Positions 47,520 through 56,386 of a stretch of 64,000 bases of DNA are shown piece by piece. Source of the stretch: Lewinellaceae bacterium (GTDB taxonomy: Bacteria > Bacteroidota > Bacteroidia > Chitinophagales > Saprospiraceae); NCBI GenBank assembly GCA_020636095.1, contig JACJYN010000004.1, forward strand, positions 434,001 to 498,000. The letters run 5' to 3'. Within the stretch, counting starts at the first letter, position 1. Every line of letters starts with the position of its first letter. The notes below the pieces were generated by a model. That model saw only the letters and a list, made by a program, of their open reading frames with translations, did not search any database and was not told the DNA's origin. Made by a program: the position numbers and the translations under genes.

Positions 47520-49622
47520 ATGAGTGCATGGAGAACGACGATAGAAGGCCTACCTACGTTGGTCAAATACCTTATGGTGGCAGGGGTAGTTGCCTTCATT
47601 ACCTTTTTGTTTCCCAATAATGCCAAATTCAAATACGAATTTGATAAGGGGCAGTCGTGGCGTTACGAAGACCTGAGAGCGCCATTTGACTTTGCCATTC
47701 GCAAGCCCCAGGAAGAAGTTCAGGCGGAGAAGAAAAAGCTTCAGGAGAGCTTTACACCTTATTACGAACTGGATCAGGAGGTTATCACCGAGAAAAAACG
47801 AAGCCTGGCGGGAGAGTTTGACCATCAGTTGGAACTGGTGCGGGAAGAAGGGCAGTTTGAGGATGTAGTACGCCAGCCCCAAAAATATTTACAATTTGGC
47901 AAGCACTTTTTGGAGAGCCTTTTTCAAAAGGGAATCCTAAAGCTGGCCCCTGAGCATGAAGGCAAAGGGGAGGATTTTGTCATAAATGTCGTTCGGGGTA
48001 ATACTACTCAGGCTCAAACGGTGGGCAACCTCTTATTCGTGGAAGAAGCCAAAGGGTTGTTGAGCGATTCCCTGCCCAGGAGCAAGCTGGCGGAGCCCGA
48101 ATTTCTTTACCCCATCCTGGAAGGGCTGATCAGCCCTAATCTTACCTACAATGATACCCTGAGCCGGAAAATACTGGAGGAGGAACTCTCCGAAGTACCT
48201 ACTTTTCGAGGCAGAGTCCCCAAAGGACAGCTCATCGTGACCAAAGGCGCCTATATTACCGATGATATCTATCAGAAACTCATCTCTTTCCAGGCGCAAT
48301 ACGAAGAGGAGGTTACTCAAAAGCAATCTTACCTGGGGGTATTCATCGGTTATTTATTGTTGTCTTCTTTGATCATCGGGGTATTCCTTTTGTACGTCAG
48401 GCTTTATGCCAAGCCCGTTTTTTACAGCTTTAATAAATTGATTTTCATATTGTTATTGCTGGTTGTTTACAGCTATTTTGTATACGCGGTAGAACAGGTG
48501 GAAGCCTTGAGTACCTATATGATCCCATTCTGTATTCTACCCATCGTGATCAAAAATTTTTACGATGAACGGCTGGCGTTATTCACCCACCTGGTAGTCG
48601 TACTTTTAGCGAGCTTCCTGTCCAGCCTGGGTTACGAATTTGCCTTTTTACAAATCCTGGCTGGTATTGTCGTGCTGCTGAGCGATGTAGAAACGCGGGA
48701 GTGGTCTCGTTTTTTCTATTCGATCTTTTTTATCTTTCTGATATACGCCACGGGTTACCTGGGTTTGTCCCTGATCGTGGAGGGCAATATTATGGAGGTG
48801 GACTGGACGGAGGTTACCTGGCTGGCCCTCAGTGCATTTCTGACGCTTCTGGCCTATCCGTTGATCCCCTTGCTGGAACGTTTCTTTGGGTTTACTTCTT
48901 CCATTACCCTTGTTGAACTATCGGATATGAACCGGCCTTTACTTCGGGAACTGTCGCTTAAAGCACCGGGCACCATGCAGCACTCTCTTCAGGTAGCCAA
49001 CCTGGCGGACGAGGCGGCCCGTAAGATCGGCGCGAACCCGCTTTTGGTTAGAGTGGGGGCGCTGTATCACGATGTCGGAAAGACGCTGAAACCTGAATAT
49101 TTTATCGAAAACCAGAGTGGCAAAAACCCGCACGACGAACTCTCTGACCTGGAAAGCGCTAAGGTGATCATCAGCCATGTCACCGAAGGGGTGAAGATGG
49201 CAAAAAAGGCGCGCTTGCCGGCCATTCTGATCGATTTTATCAAAACCCACCATGGGACTACCCGTGCGGAGTACTTCTACCGGAATTATATCAAAGACAA
49301 CCCGGAGCTGGAGGTCGATGAAAATGACTTCCGGTATCCCGGCCCCAAGCCCCGCTCTAAAGAGGAAACCCTTCTTATGATGGCCGACTCCATTGAGGCA
49401 GCTTGCAAGAGCTTGAAAAGCCCTTCAGAAGAAGACCTCAATAACCTGATCGATAAGATCATTGCCGGAAAGACTACCCAGGGCCAGTTGGAACATTCCA
49501 ATATGACCTTCGAAGAACTGGAAGTGTGTAAAAAGTCTTTCAAGCAGATGATGAAATCCGTTCACCACGTCCGCATCGAGTATCCGGAAGAAAAAGCGAA
49601 AAAAGAAACCCAGGAAGGGTAG
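47520..49622 (+). CDS. 7TM-HD family phosphohydrolase (PgpH-like, probable c-di-AMP phosphodiesterase)
   Basis: The 700-residue protein has an N-terminal membrane helix (about 18-36), an extracytoplasmic 7TMR-HDED-like sensor region (about 45-265), a bundle of about seven membrane helices (about 275-460) and a cytoplasmic HD domain. The HD motif VGALYHDVGKTLKPEYFIENQ (His517-Asp518) and following HxxxE-type SHVTEGVKMAK (about 557) and KTHHGTT (about 578) support an intact metal centre. Listerial PgpH-type relatives degrade cyclic di-AMP; that substrate is inferred here. The start may be the ATG at 47520 or 47574. It is followed by minus-strand genes. Confidence 0.92.
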   Translation: MSAWRTTIEGLPTLVKYLMVAGVVAFITFLFPNNAKFKYEFDKGQSWRYEDLRAPFDFAIRKPQEEVQAEKKKLQESFTPYYELDQEVITEKKRSLAGEFDHQLELVREEGQFEDVVRQPQKYLQFGKHFLESLFQKGILKLAPEHEGKGEDFVINVVRGNTTQAQTVGNLLFVEEAKGLLSDSLPRSKLAEPEFLYPILEGLISPNLTYNDTLSRKILEEELSEVPTFRGRVPKGQLIVTKGAYITDDIYQKLISFQAQYEEEVTQKQSYLGVFIGYLLLSSLIIGVFLLYVRLYAKPVFYSFNKLIFILLLLVVYSYFVYAVEQVEALSTYMIPFCILPIVIKNFYDERLALFTHLVVVLLASFLSSLGYEFAFLQILAGIVVLLSDVETREWSRFFYSIFFIFLIYATGYLGLSLIVEGNIMEVDWTEVTWLALSAFLTLLAYPLIPLLERFFGFTSSITLVELSDMNRPLLRELSLKAPGTMQHSLQVANLADEAARKIGANPLLVRVGALYHDVGKTLKPEYFIENQSGKNPHDELSDLESAKVIISHVTEGVKMAKKARLPAILIDFIKTHHGTTRAEYFYRNYIKDNPELEVDENDFRYPGPKPRSKEETLLMMADSIEAACKSLKSPSEEDLNNLIDKIIAGKTTQGQLEHSNMTFEELEVCKKSFKQMMKSVHHVRIEYPEEKAKKETQEG

Positions 49623-49673
49623 TGGGGTGCGAATGAAATTCCCGGGCAGTTGTCGGCCCCTTTTTGGGGTGGA

Positions 49674-49850
49674 TTAGCGGTTCTGGTTATTTCCTTCTGC
49701 TCTTTCCTCTTTTTTAAACCCATAAGGGCAATGCCGGCAACCACTCTCACAGCAGTAGCCTCGCTTCAGCAAATAGTGTTCAGTGAAGACGAATAATCCA
49801 TTTTCGATATAGTAATCTATTCCCTGCTTGAGAGCTGGCGGCTTAGGCAT
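49674..49850 (-). CDS. DUF5522 family small protein (58 aa)
   Basis: A 58-residue frame from ATG 49850 to TAA 49674 encodes the Bacteroidota DUF5522 pattern: DYYIENGLFVFTEHYLLKRG followed by YCCESGCRHCPYGFK with four cysteines in a CC-x3-C-x2-C arrangement. The cysteines suggest metal or Fe-S binding, but the function is unknown. It is too short for a usual ORF cutoff, which explains why it is easily missed. It lies 33 nt downstream of the DUF6580 gene on the same strand, so both may share a transcript. Confidence 0.9.
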   Translation of the reverse strand: MPKPPALKQGIDYYIENGLFVFTEHYLLKRGYCCESGCRHCPYGFKKEERAEGNNQNR

Positions 49851-49883
49851 GCGTTGGGCTATTTTTTTTTGTCCTCCTTTGGG

Positions 49884-50459
49884 TTACAGCCGCTCTGAAG
49901 CCAAAACGGTAAACCGCCGCTGCATCCACTGGTAGGCGCCGAAAAGTACCCCAACGTAGAATAAATCCCCCAGCAGGGTATTCCAGAAGAAAGGAATGCC
50001 CGCGCCGTAGGCTGCCATTAGCCCGGCAATAGTTTTAGGATATCTGGGGTCAGCCATCCAGGCGCCGAAATTGGTTACCAGAAAAAACAGAACGGAAGCT
50101 GCCAGGCTGGCCGCCAGCAAGCTGCTTACCTTTACCTGGCGCAGAAGGACGAAGCCAAGGCCTACGATGGCGGCAAAGCTGGCGTATACCCATAGGTTGC
50201 CAAACCAGACAAAGCTTTCACCGTAAAAGTCGGGATACAGCCGGGCGTAAACCAGGTTGTTCAACAGCAGGTCGCTGATCCACATCGCCAGAAAGGGGAC
50301 CAGAAAGGCCAGGTATTTCCTGGAAAGGTGGGCCGCGCCGAACAGGCCCATCGCGCCGATAGGCGTAAAGTTATAAGGGTGGGGCAGCAAGCGGCTCATG
50401 GCCGCCGCCAGGACTATGATTGAGACAATGCTAAGTCGAAGCTGGATTTTGTTATTCAT
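49884..50459 (-). CDS. DUF6580-like membrane protein
   Basis: The 191-residue product has about five membrane helices. Its RLLPHPYNFTPIGAMGLFGAAHL (about 23-45) and RKYLAFLVPFLAMWISDLLLN (about 47-67) motifs and the NTLLGDLFYVGVLFGAYQWMQ end fit the DUF6580 family, which resembles ECF-transporter substrate-binding (S) components. A vitamin, metal or cobalamin substrate would be plausible, but there is no proof here; no riboswitch was found upstream. It is followed by the DUF5522 gene on the same strand. Confidence 0.82.
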   Translation of the reverse strand: MNNKIQLRLSIVSIIVLAAAMSRLLPHPYNFTPIGAMGLFGAAHLSRKYLAFLVPFLAMWISDLLLNNLVYARLYPDFYGESFVWFGNLWVYASFAAIVGLGFVLLRQVKVSSLLAASLAASVLFFLVTNFGAWMADPRYPKTIAGLMAAYGAGIPFFWNTLLGDLFYVGVLFGAYQWMQRRFTVLASERL

Positions 50460-50645
50460 AAATTCTTCAGGTTTTGGTTAGTATGGCCCTATTCTTTTAT
50501 TTGTCGCAAAAATAACTCAATTCCCAGAAGAGGCGTTATGTTCGTGCAACAAATTGTAGAAAATGAAAAAAGCCTTTCGAACATCAGTTAATATAACAAG
50601 AAAAAGCGGGTTTTAGGTTGGCCCTTTAACCTTCAGTTGGCGATA

Positions 50646-50677
50646 TTGGGCGATACCCTAAATATATCTTAGATTTG
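50646..50677 (+). promoter_or_regulatory. Promoter of the binding-protein gene
   Basis: TAGATTTG at 50670-50677 matches TAnnTTTG and TTG at 50646-50648 lies 21 nt upstream. The -7 box is 24 nt before the ATG at 50702, a spacing seen elsewhere in this window. Confidence 0.6.
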
Positions 50678-50701
50678 CAGCGCAAAAAATGAACCCGTGC
50701 T

Positions 50702-51760
50702 ATGAAAACCATTCACCTTTTACGGAATATAGCTATACTGGCGCTTCTGGGGAGCGCCGCCTGTAGTAATGGCGGCTCCGGAAGAAAGGGGCCTACAGCC
50801 CAGCCTGATAATGTACTGACGGTCTACACCTATCGGGTGTTGCCCGGGCAGGACTCGGTTTTTTGGCGCTTCGAGCAAAGGAGCGGCCTGAAACTGGATG
50901 TCGTTCAAATAGCGGCTGAAAGCCTGGTTACCCGCCTTCGGCAGGAGGGGGAGCGTTGCCCGGCCGATATCGTAATCTTTCCCGAGGTCTCCATGGCTAT
51001 CGGCGCGCGGCGGGAGGGGCTCCTGCAGGCTTATCACTTATCCGGCATCGACCAGTATTTCAAAGATGTACTGGCCGATGACCAGGGGTATTGGACCGGG
51101 CTGACCCGGATCATACCGGCCATTGCCTACAACAGCAAACGCCTGACACCTCAAAAGCTGAACACCTGGGTGGACCTGGCCATGCCGCGCTTCCGGGGAA
51201 AAGTGCTGGCGCCTTCGTCAAACGACCCCTATCTGCAATCCCTGGTGGCTTCTTTTGTCCTTCACAACGGCGAGCAGGCCGCCCGCGCCTGGGCCTCCGC
51301 TATGGTGCCCAACTTTGCCCGGGAGCCACAGGGGAACTCCATGGACCAACTACTCGGCCTGGCTACCGGACAAGGCGATATTGCCATCATCAATACCAGC
51401 GACCTCGGGTACCTGCGCTATCCGCCGACCTACCAGGAATTGCTCATCGGCCAGGATTCCCGGCTGATCATCCTTGAAAATGGAGAATTCAATACTCATC
51501 TTAATGTGACTTGCGCCACCGTACCGAAAGGCGGAGAGCTGAAAAAAGCCATCGCTTTTCTCGAATATATGACCGCCCAGGAAGCCCAGATGAATTATCC
51601 CCGGGTAGCACAGGAGCATCCGGTAAACGTAATGGCCATCCCCGCGGATTTTATAATCGAAGAAGTAGGGCCGGTAGCGGAAGACGACCTGGAACTCAAC
51701 CTGCTGGGGCAATACAACCCGGTGGCGGTTAAGATTCTTAAAGAGGTGGGCTGGAAATAA
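50702..51760 (+). CDS. ABC-type substrate-binding lipoprotein (Fe3+/AfuA-FutA-like)
   Basis: The 352-residue protein has a lipobox (LLGSAAC, Cys near 21), so it is a lipid-anchored periplasmic or surface binding protein. The LTVYTYRVLPGQDSVFWRFEQRSGLKLDVVQ segment (about 40-70), YWTGLTRIIPAIAYNSKRLTP (about 130-150) and NTSDLGYLRYPP are typical of the iron(III)-type solute-binding proteins (AfuA/FutA/FbpA). No permease or ATPase lies alongside, so its transporter is elsewhere or it is an orphan. Iron as ligand is inferred from family. The CPBP protease gene follows after 9 nt. Confidence 0.85.
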   Translation: MKTIHLLRNIAILALLGSAACSNGGSGRKGPTAQPDNVLTVYTYRVLPGQDSVFWRFEQRSGLKLDVVQIAAESLVTRLRQEGERCPADIVIFPEVSMAIGARREGLLQAYHLSGIDQYFKDVLADDQGYWTGLTRIIPAIAYNSKRLTPQKLNTWVDLAMPRFRGKVLAPSSNDPYLQSLVASFVLHNGEQAARAWASAMVPNFAREPQGNSMDQLLGLATGQGDIAIINTSDLGYLRYPPTYQELLIGQDSRLIILENGEFNTHLNVTCATVPKGGELKKAIAFLEYMTAQEAQMNYPRVAQEHPVNVMAIPADFIIEEVGPVAEDDLELNLLGQYNPVAVKILKEVGWK

Positions 51761-51769
51761 AATAAATCG

Positions 51770-52738
51770 ATGTCATTTTTTGAAGCTGCCAGACGGGGGG
51801 ATAATGCTCCTTTCAAATATGTGCTGACGATCATTGCGGTGTTCATTGGCGCCATTATCGGACAAATACCGCTGGGTATAGTAGTGGCAATGACGGCCCG
51901 TAAGCAGGGGTTGGGATTCGGGGAGATGGAGGAATTCCAGCGATCCCTGGATTTTTCGAGTTTAGGGCTGTCCGACAACCTGGGGCTTTTGCTGATGCTT
52001 TTGTCATTCGTAGCAGCTTTGGCTGTATTGATTCTTTGTGTTGTTTTCCTCCATCAGAAAAGGCCAATTGATATATTTACTGGCCGCCCTCGTCTGGATT
52101 GGGGACGGGTTGGCTTTGCTTTTGTGTTTTGGTTTGGGCTGAGCGCCGCTCTTGAATTTATTGCATACCAACTTGATCCGGGTAACTATGCCTGGCAGTT
52201 CGAGGCCAGTAGTTTTATTCCATTGGCATTGATCGCTTTCTCCATTCTGCCCCTGCAAACCACCTTTGAAGAAGCCTTGTTTAGGGGCTATCTCATGCAG
52301 GGCTCCGGGCTCTTGTTTCGCAATCGATGGGCCCCTCTTTTACTGACATCAGCTGGCTTTGGCCTGTTGCATTTTGCGAATCCCGAAGTCGGCGAGTTTG
52401 GTTTCGCGCTGATGATGTCCTATTACATTGGAGTCGGCCTGTTGATGGGCCTGTGCACCCTGATGGATGAAGGAACAGAACTGGCGTTGGGCTTGCACGC
52501 CGCCACCAATATTTACGGGGCTACGGTCGTTAGTTTTGCTGGTTCAGCCTTGCAGACTCCAGCTATCTTTAGGGTCAAAGAGCTGGATGTTGCTTTGATG
52601 CTGGGCATCGCCATTGCCTGTGGATTGTTGTTCCTGTTCGTCGCGGCTCGGAGGTATGGGTGGAACGATTGGGCAAAGCTTTTGCGCAGGATTGAATTTA
52701 AGGACGCCGACTCTGAACCGGAACACTTGGAAGCATAA
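51770..52738 (+). CDS. CPBP intramembrane metalloprotease (Abi/CAAX family)
   Basis: The 322-residue protein has about eight hydrophobic segments. The CPBP motifs are present: FEEALFRGYLMQG (EExxxR, about 165-177), SAGFGLLHFANPE (FxxxH, about 200-212) and LHAATNIYG (HxxxN, about 244-252). Family members cleave prenylated or other membrane proteins or act in immunity to bacteriocins; the substrate here is unknown. It lies 9 nt after the binding-protein gene and 13 nt before the M1 peptidase, giving an apparent operon of three. Confidence 0.9.
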   Translation: MSFFEAARRGDNAPFKYVLTIIAVFIGAIIGQIPLGIVVAMTARKQGLGFGEMEEFQRSLDFSSLGLSDNLGLLLMLLSFVAALAVLILCVVFLHQKRPIDIFTGRPRLDWGRVGFAFVFWFGLSAALEFIAYQLDPGNYAWQFEASSFIPLALIAFSILPLQTTFEEALFRGYLMQGSGLLFRNRWAPLLLTSAGFGLLHFANPEVGEFGFALMMSYYIGVGLLMGLCTLMDEGTELALGLHAATNIYGATVVSFAGSALQTPAIFRVKELDVALMLGIAIACGLLFLFVAARRYGWNDWAKLLRRIEFKDADSEPEHLEA

Positions 52739-52751
52739 AAAAAAGTATAGC

Positions 52752-54587
52752 ATGAAAAACTGGAAATTATTGGCCCTGTTGCTTTTTACGGCGCCTCTTT
52801 TACAAGCCCAGCCGGAGCGATGGCAACAAAGGGTGGAATACAAAATGGTGATCGATTTTGATGTGAAGGATCATCATTTTAAAGGTACCCAGCAGCTGGC
52901 TTATTACAACAATTCTCCGGATACCTTAGGCCAGGTTTTTTACCACTTGTACTTCAATGCCTTTCAGCCCAACAGTATGATGGATGTGCGTTCCCGCACC
53001 ATTCTGGACTCTGACCCCCGGGTGGGAAGCCGCATTTATGAACTCGAGAAAGATGAGATCGGATATCAAAAAATCCGCTCCCTGAAAATGGACGGCGAGC
53101 CGGTGAAATTTGAAGTCGCAGGCACGATCCTGGAAGTTCAGTTGGATCGCCCCATCCTGCCTCATAGCCAGGCGGTCTTTGAAATGGAGTTCGAATCGCA
53201 GGCGCCGCTGCAGATACGGCGGTCAGGGCGCGATAATGCCGAGGGCATTGCCTACTCTATGGCGCAGTGGTACCCCAAGATGTGTGAATACGATTATCAG
53301 GGCTGGCACGCCAACCCCTACATCGGCCGGGAATTCTACGGAGTATGGGGCGATTTTGACGTTACGATCAACATCGACGGACAGTATACCGTTGCGGCCT
53401 CTGGTTATCTTCAGAACCCCGATGAGATCGGCCACGGCTATGGCGGGCAGGCCGGCAAAAACAGCAGCAAAAAGCTGAGCTACCATTTTATTGCGCCGAA
53501 TGTTCACGATTTCGTCTGGGCCGCTGACCCCGATTATACGCATGACACCTTTACCCGGAAAGATGGCACGGTGCTCCACTTTTTCTACCAGAAAAATGAA
53601 AAAACCGCCGATGCCTGGAGCCGTCTGCCGGCTATCATGGACAAGGCCTTTGACTTTATTAACGCCAATTATGGCCAGTATCCCTACCAACAGTATTCCT
53701 TTATTCAGGCAGGGGACGGCGGGATGGAATACCCCATGGCCACCCTCATCACCGGAGAGCGGAGCCTGGGCAGCCTGGTGGGGGTATCCGTCCATGAATT
53801 GATGCATAGCTGGTACCAGATGGTGCTGGGCACCAACGAAAGCCTGTATGCCTGGATGGACGAAGGCTTTACCAGTTGGGCCAGTGATGAGGTGATGAAT
53901 TACCTGCGGGGGGAAGGCCTCATTCCCGGGCGCAGGATCGATAACCCACACGCCAGTGACGTCCAGGGCTATATCAATTTTGCGAAGAGCGGTTATGAAG
54001 AACCGCTGTCTACCCATGCCGACCACTTTGTAACCAATACCGCCTATGGTATTGCCGCCTATGTGAAAGGGGCCGTATTCTTATCTCAGCTGGAATACAT
54101 CATTGGAAAGGACGCCTTCCGAAAAGGCATGCTCCGGTACTTCGACACCTGGAAGTTTAAACACCCTAATTCCAATGATTTCATTCGGATTATGGAAAAG
54201 CAATCGGGTATTGAACTGGATTGGTACCGGGAATACTGGGCCTTTACCACCCACACGATCGATTACCGGGTAAAGAGCGTAGCGGAAGGAGACAGCCCGG
54301 CGGGCAAGGCTACCGTTACCCTGGAAAAGGTAGGCGTTATGCCCATGCCCCTGGATGTACTTGTCCGCTACACGGATGGGCGTTCGGAAATGTTCAACAT
54401 CCCCCTGCGCATCATGAGAGGCCATAAATCCGAAGGGGGAGTCAAAGTACTGGAGGACTGGCCCTGGGTGAACCCCACCTACCAGTTCACACTGGACGCC
54501 ACCCCGGAGGAAGTACTCGAGGTGGTCATCGACCCGGATGGCGGCATGGCCGATGTCAACCGGGATAATAATACACTCAATAGATAA
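52752..54587 (+). CDS. M1 family metallopeptidase
   Basis: I place the start at ATG 52752 (MKNWKLLALLLFTAPLLQAQ signal peptide), giving 611 residues; the frame upstream overlaps the CPBP gene. The zinc motif HELMH (348-352) is followed at the right distance by Glu371 in MDEGF, so the metal site is intact. The substrate motif that is GAMEN in aminopeptidases reads GGMEY here (about 328), typical of some bacterial M1 enzymes. The product is exported, probably to the periplasm or cell surface, and trims peptides from the N-terminus. Its C-terminal region is beta-rich. Confidence 0.93.
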   Translation: MKNWKLLALLLFTAPLLQAQPERWQQRVEYKMVIDFDVKDHHFKGTQQLAYYNNSPDTLGQVFYHLYFNAFQPNSMMDVRSRTILDSDPRVGSRIYELEKDEIGYQKIRSLKMDGEPVKFEVAGTILEVQLDRPILPHSQAVFEMEFESQAPLQIRRSGRDNAEGIAYSMAQWYPKMCEYDYQGWHANPYIGREFYGVWGDFDVTINIDGQYTVAASGYLQNPDEIGHGYGGQAGKNSSKKLSYHFIAPNVHDFVWAADPDYTHDTFTRKDGTVLHFFYQKNEKTADAWSRLPAIMDKAFDFINANYGQYPYQQYSFIQAGDGGMEYPMATLITGERSLGSLVGVSVHELMHSWYQMVLGTNESLYAWMDEGFTSWASDEVMNYLRGEGLIPGRRIDNPHASDVQGYINFAKSGYEEPLSTHADHFVTNTAYGIAAYVKGAVFLSQLEYIIGKDAFRKGMLRYFDTWKFKHPNSNDFIRIMEKQSGIELDWYREYWAFTTHTIDYRVKSVAEGDSPAGKATVTLEKVGVMPMPLDVLVRYTDGRSEMFNIPLRIMRGHKSEGGVKVLEDWPWVNPTYQFTLDATPEEVLEVVIDPDGGMADVNRDNNTLNR

Positions 54588-54697
54588 GAGGCTTTTTAAA
54601 GGGGAACAGGCAGGTTAGGGCGGACTATCTGCCCCAAAAGCCATTTCTTCATTTTTTGACAGTATTTTATTTTACTCAGTCAGAAATTTCTTTCAAT

Positions 54698-55075
54698 TTG
54701 AATAATAAAATCATCAAAAAAAGCATCCATAACGTTCCTGCTTTTACCGCAGGAGACGAAACACTCATCCGGGAGGTGCTTCATCCGAAAAATGACGGCT
54801 TGTCTCTGGGATACAGCCTGGCTTTTGCTACCCTGGAACCGGGCCAGGCCTCCCTGCCGCATATCCTTCGCGACAGCTCGGAAGTATATGTCGTTCAGAA
54901 GGGTAGGGGGAGGGCCTTCATTGGAGAAGAGACGGCCGAAGCCGGGCCGGGCGATGTGATCTTTATTCCTGCCGGCGCCCGTCAATACATCAAAAATACG
55001 GGCGAGCAGACGCTGGAATTCTGGTGCATCGTTTCTCCACCCTGGAGTGAGGAAGACGAAGGGTTGGTTGAATAA
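54698..55075 (+). CDS. Cupin domain protein
   Basis: Taking the TTG at 54698 as start, the protein (125 residues) reads (f)MNNKIIKKSIHNVPAFTAGD, then a cupin core with AFATLEPGQASLPHIL (about 47-62), SEVYVVQKGRGRAFIGEE (about 65-82), AGPGDVIFIPAGARQYIKNTGEQTLEFWCIVSPPW (about 85-120). Another TTG at 54656 is in frame, but its extra residues are not cupin-like. One metal-binding His (LPH) and Glu (SEVYVV) are present. The ligand is unknown. A single-gene unit; no ATG in frame upstream. Confidence 0.85.
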   Translation: MNNKIIKKSIHNVPAFTAGDETLIREVLHPKNDGLSLGYSLAFATLEPGQASLPHILRDSSEVYVVQKGRGRAFIGEETAEAGPGDVIFIPAGARQYIKNTGEQTLEFWCIVSPPWSEEDEGLVE

Positions 55076-55169
55076 GCGTGTCATTCCTTCAACCCTTTAC
55101 CCTTCAGGGCCCGTCTATACGAGTAGTAGAAAAGCAGGCTGTAAAAAGGCCTTCAAACATACCAACTGC

Positions 55170-56384
55170 ATGAAAATACTTCAACTGTGTAAAAAATTTC
55201 CCTACCCTCTGAAGGATGGCGAGTCGATTGCAGTGACGACTCTGAGCCGGGCCCTCCGGGAGCTGGGCTGTCAGGTATCCTTACTGGCCATGAATACCCA
55301 TAAGCACTTCTTCAACTCAAATGGCTGCCCGGAGGCCCTGAGCCACTACAAAGATATTTTTAAAGTACCGGTCGATAACCGGGTTAAACCAACGGAGGCT
55401 TTTCTGAACCTCTTTTCCCGCGAATCCTACCACATTGCCCGCTTTATTTCGCCCGCTTTTCAACGCCAGCTCATCGAAGTGCTGAAAAACAATACGTATG
55501 ACCTCATCCAGTTGGAGACGCCTTACCTCTCGCCCTATATACCCACCATCCGCAAATACTCGGATGCCCTGATCGCCATGCGCGCCCACAACGTAGAGCA
55601 CGAAATATGGGAGCGGATCGCCGAAAATACGGCCTTCTTCCCCAAACGCTGGTATCTGAAACACCTGGCGCGAAAGCTATGCCGCTATGAGGTGGAACAG
55701 TTGAAGCAATACGATATCCTGGTGGCCATCACACAGCGGGACCTCGACTTTTTTAGAAAGCTGGGCTACCGGAAAGCGGCGGTGGTGGCGCCGATTGGAG
55801 TTCGTTCCGAGGCCTATCAGCCCGATTACGATAGTTATCGGCGGCCCCTGTCGCTGTCCTTTATCGGCTCTCTGGACTGGATGCCCAATCAGGAAGGGCT
55901 GCAGTGGTTTATCAATCAGGTATGGACAAGCTTGGAAAAGAAGTACCCCAATCTGGAACTACATATTGCCGGGCGGAATACGCCGGAGGATTTGAAACAC
56001 AAACTCGCCGGAAAAAACGTATTCGTACACGGGGAAGTACCGGATGCCCACCAATTCATCAATAACCACAGCCTGATGGTGGTGCCTTTGCTTTCGGGTA
56101 GTGGAATGCGGGCTAAGATACTCGAGGGCATGGCGCTGGGCAGAGTGGTGTTAACTACCAGTGTGGGCCTGGAAGGCATAGCCGCCCGGCCGGGGCGGGA
56201 AGTACTGGTAGCGGATGCACCGGAACAATTCGTGAGCCATATCGAATCTTGCCTTCTCCAGGGCCCGCAATTGGAAAGAATGGGCCGGCAGGCCTGCCAC
56301 TTTGTAGCCAGTCAATACGACAGCCTGTCCATCGCCCGCCGGCTGTTGGACTCATACCTGGCCCTAACTGTGGAAGTAGCCTGA
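55170..56384 (+). CDS. Glycosyltransferase family 4
   Basis: The start is ATG 55170 (MKILQLCKKFPYPLKDGESI), giving 404 residues; the frame upstream overlaps the cupin gene. The N-domain contains LSRALRELGCQVSLLAMNTHKH (about 27) and DLIQLETPYLSPYIPTI (about 111); the C-domain has FIGSLDWMPNQEGLQWFI (about 232-249) and the nucleotide-sugar site HGEVPDAHQFINNHSLMVVPLLSGSGMRAKILEGMALGRVVLTTSVGLEGI (about 288-340). It transfers a sugar to a polysaccharide or lipid acceptor of unknown type. Followed after 2 nt by a GT2 gene, so the two probably act together. Confidence 0.92.
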   Translation: MKILQLCKKFPYPLKDGESIAVTTLSRALRELGCQVSLLAMNTHKHFFNSNGCPEALSHYKDIFKVPVDNRVKPTEAFLNLFSRESYHIARFISPAFQRQLIEVLKNNTYDLIQLETPYLSPYIPTIRKYSDALIAMRAHNVEHEIWERIAENTAFFPKRWYLKHLARKLCRYEVEQLKQYDILVAITQRDLDFFRKLGYRKAAVVAPIGVRSEAYQPDYDSYRRPLSLSFIGSLDWMPNQEGLQWFINQVWTSLEKKYPNLELHIAGRNTPEDLKHKLAGKNVFVHGEVPDAHQFINNHSLMVVPLLSGSGMRAKILEGMALGRVVLTTSVGLEGIAARPGREVLVADAPEQFVSHIESCLLQGPQLERMGRQACHFVASQYDSLSIARRLLDSYLALTVEVA

Positions 56385-56386
56385 TT

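Noticed and set aside
50460..50701. Possible cobalamin riboswitch before the DUF6580 gene
   Set aside because: No recognisable B12-box (GCCACTG-like) or conserved stem set was found on either strand.
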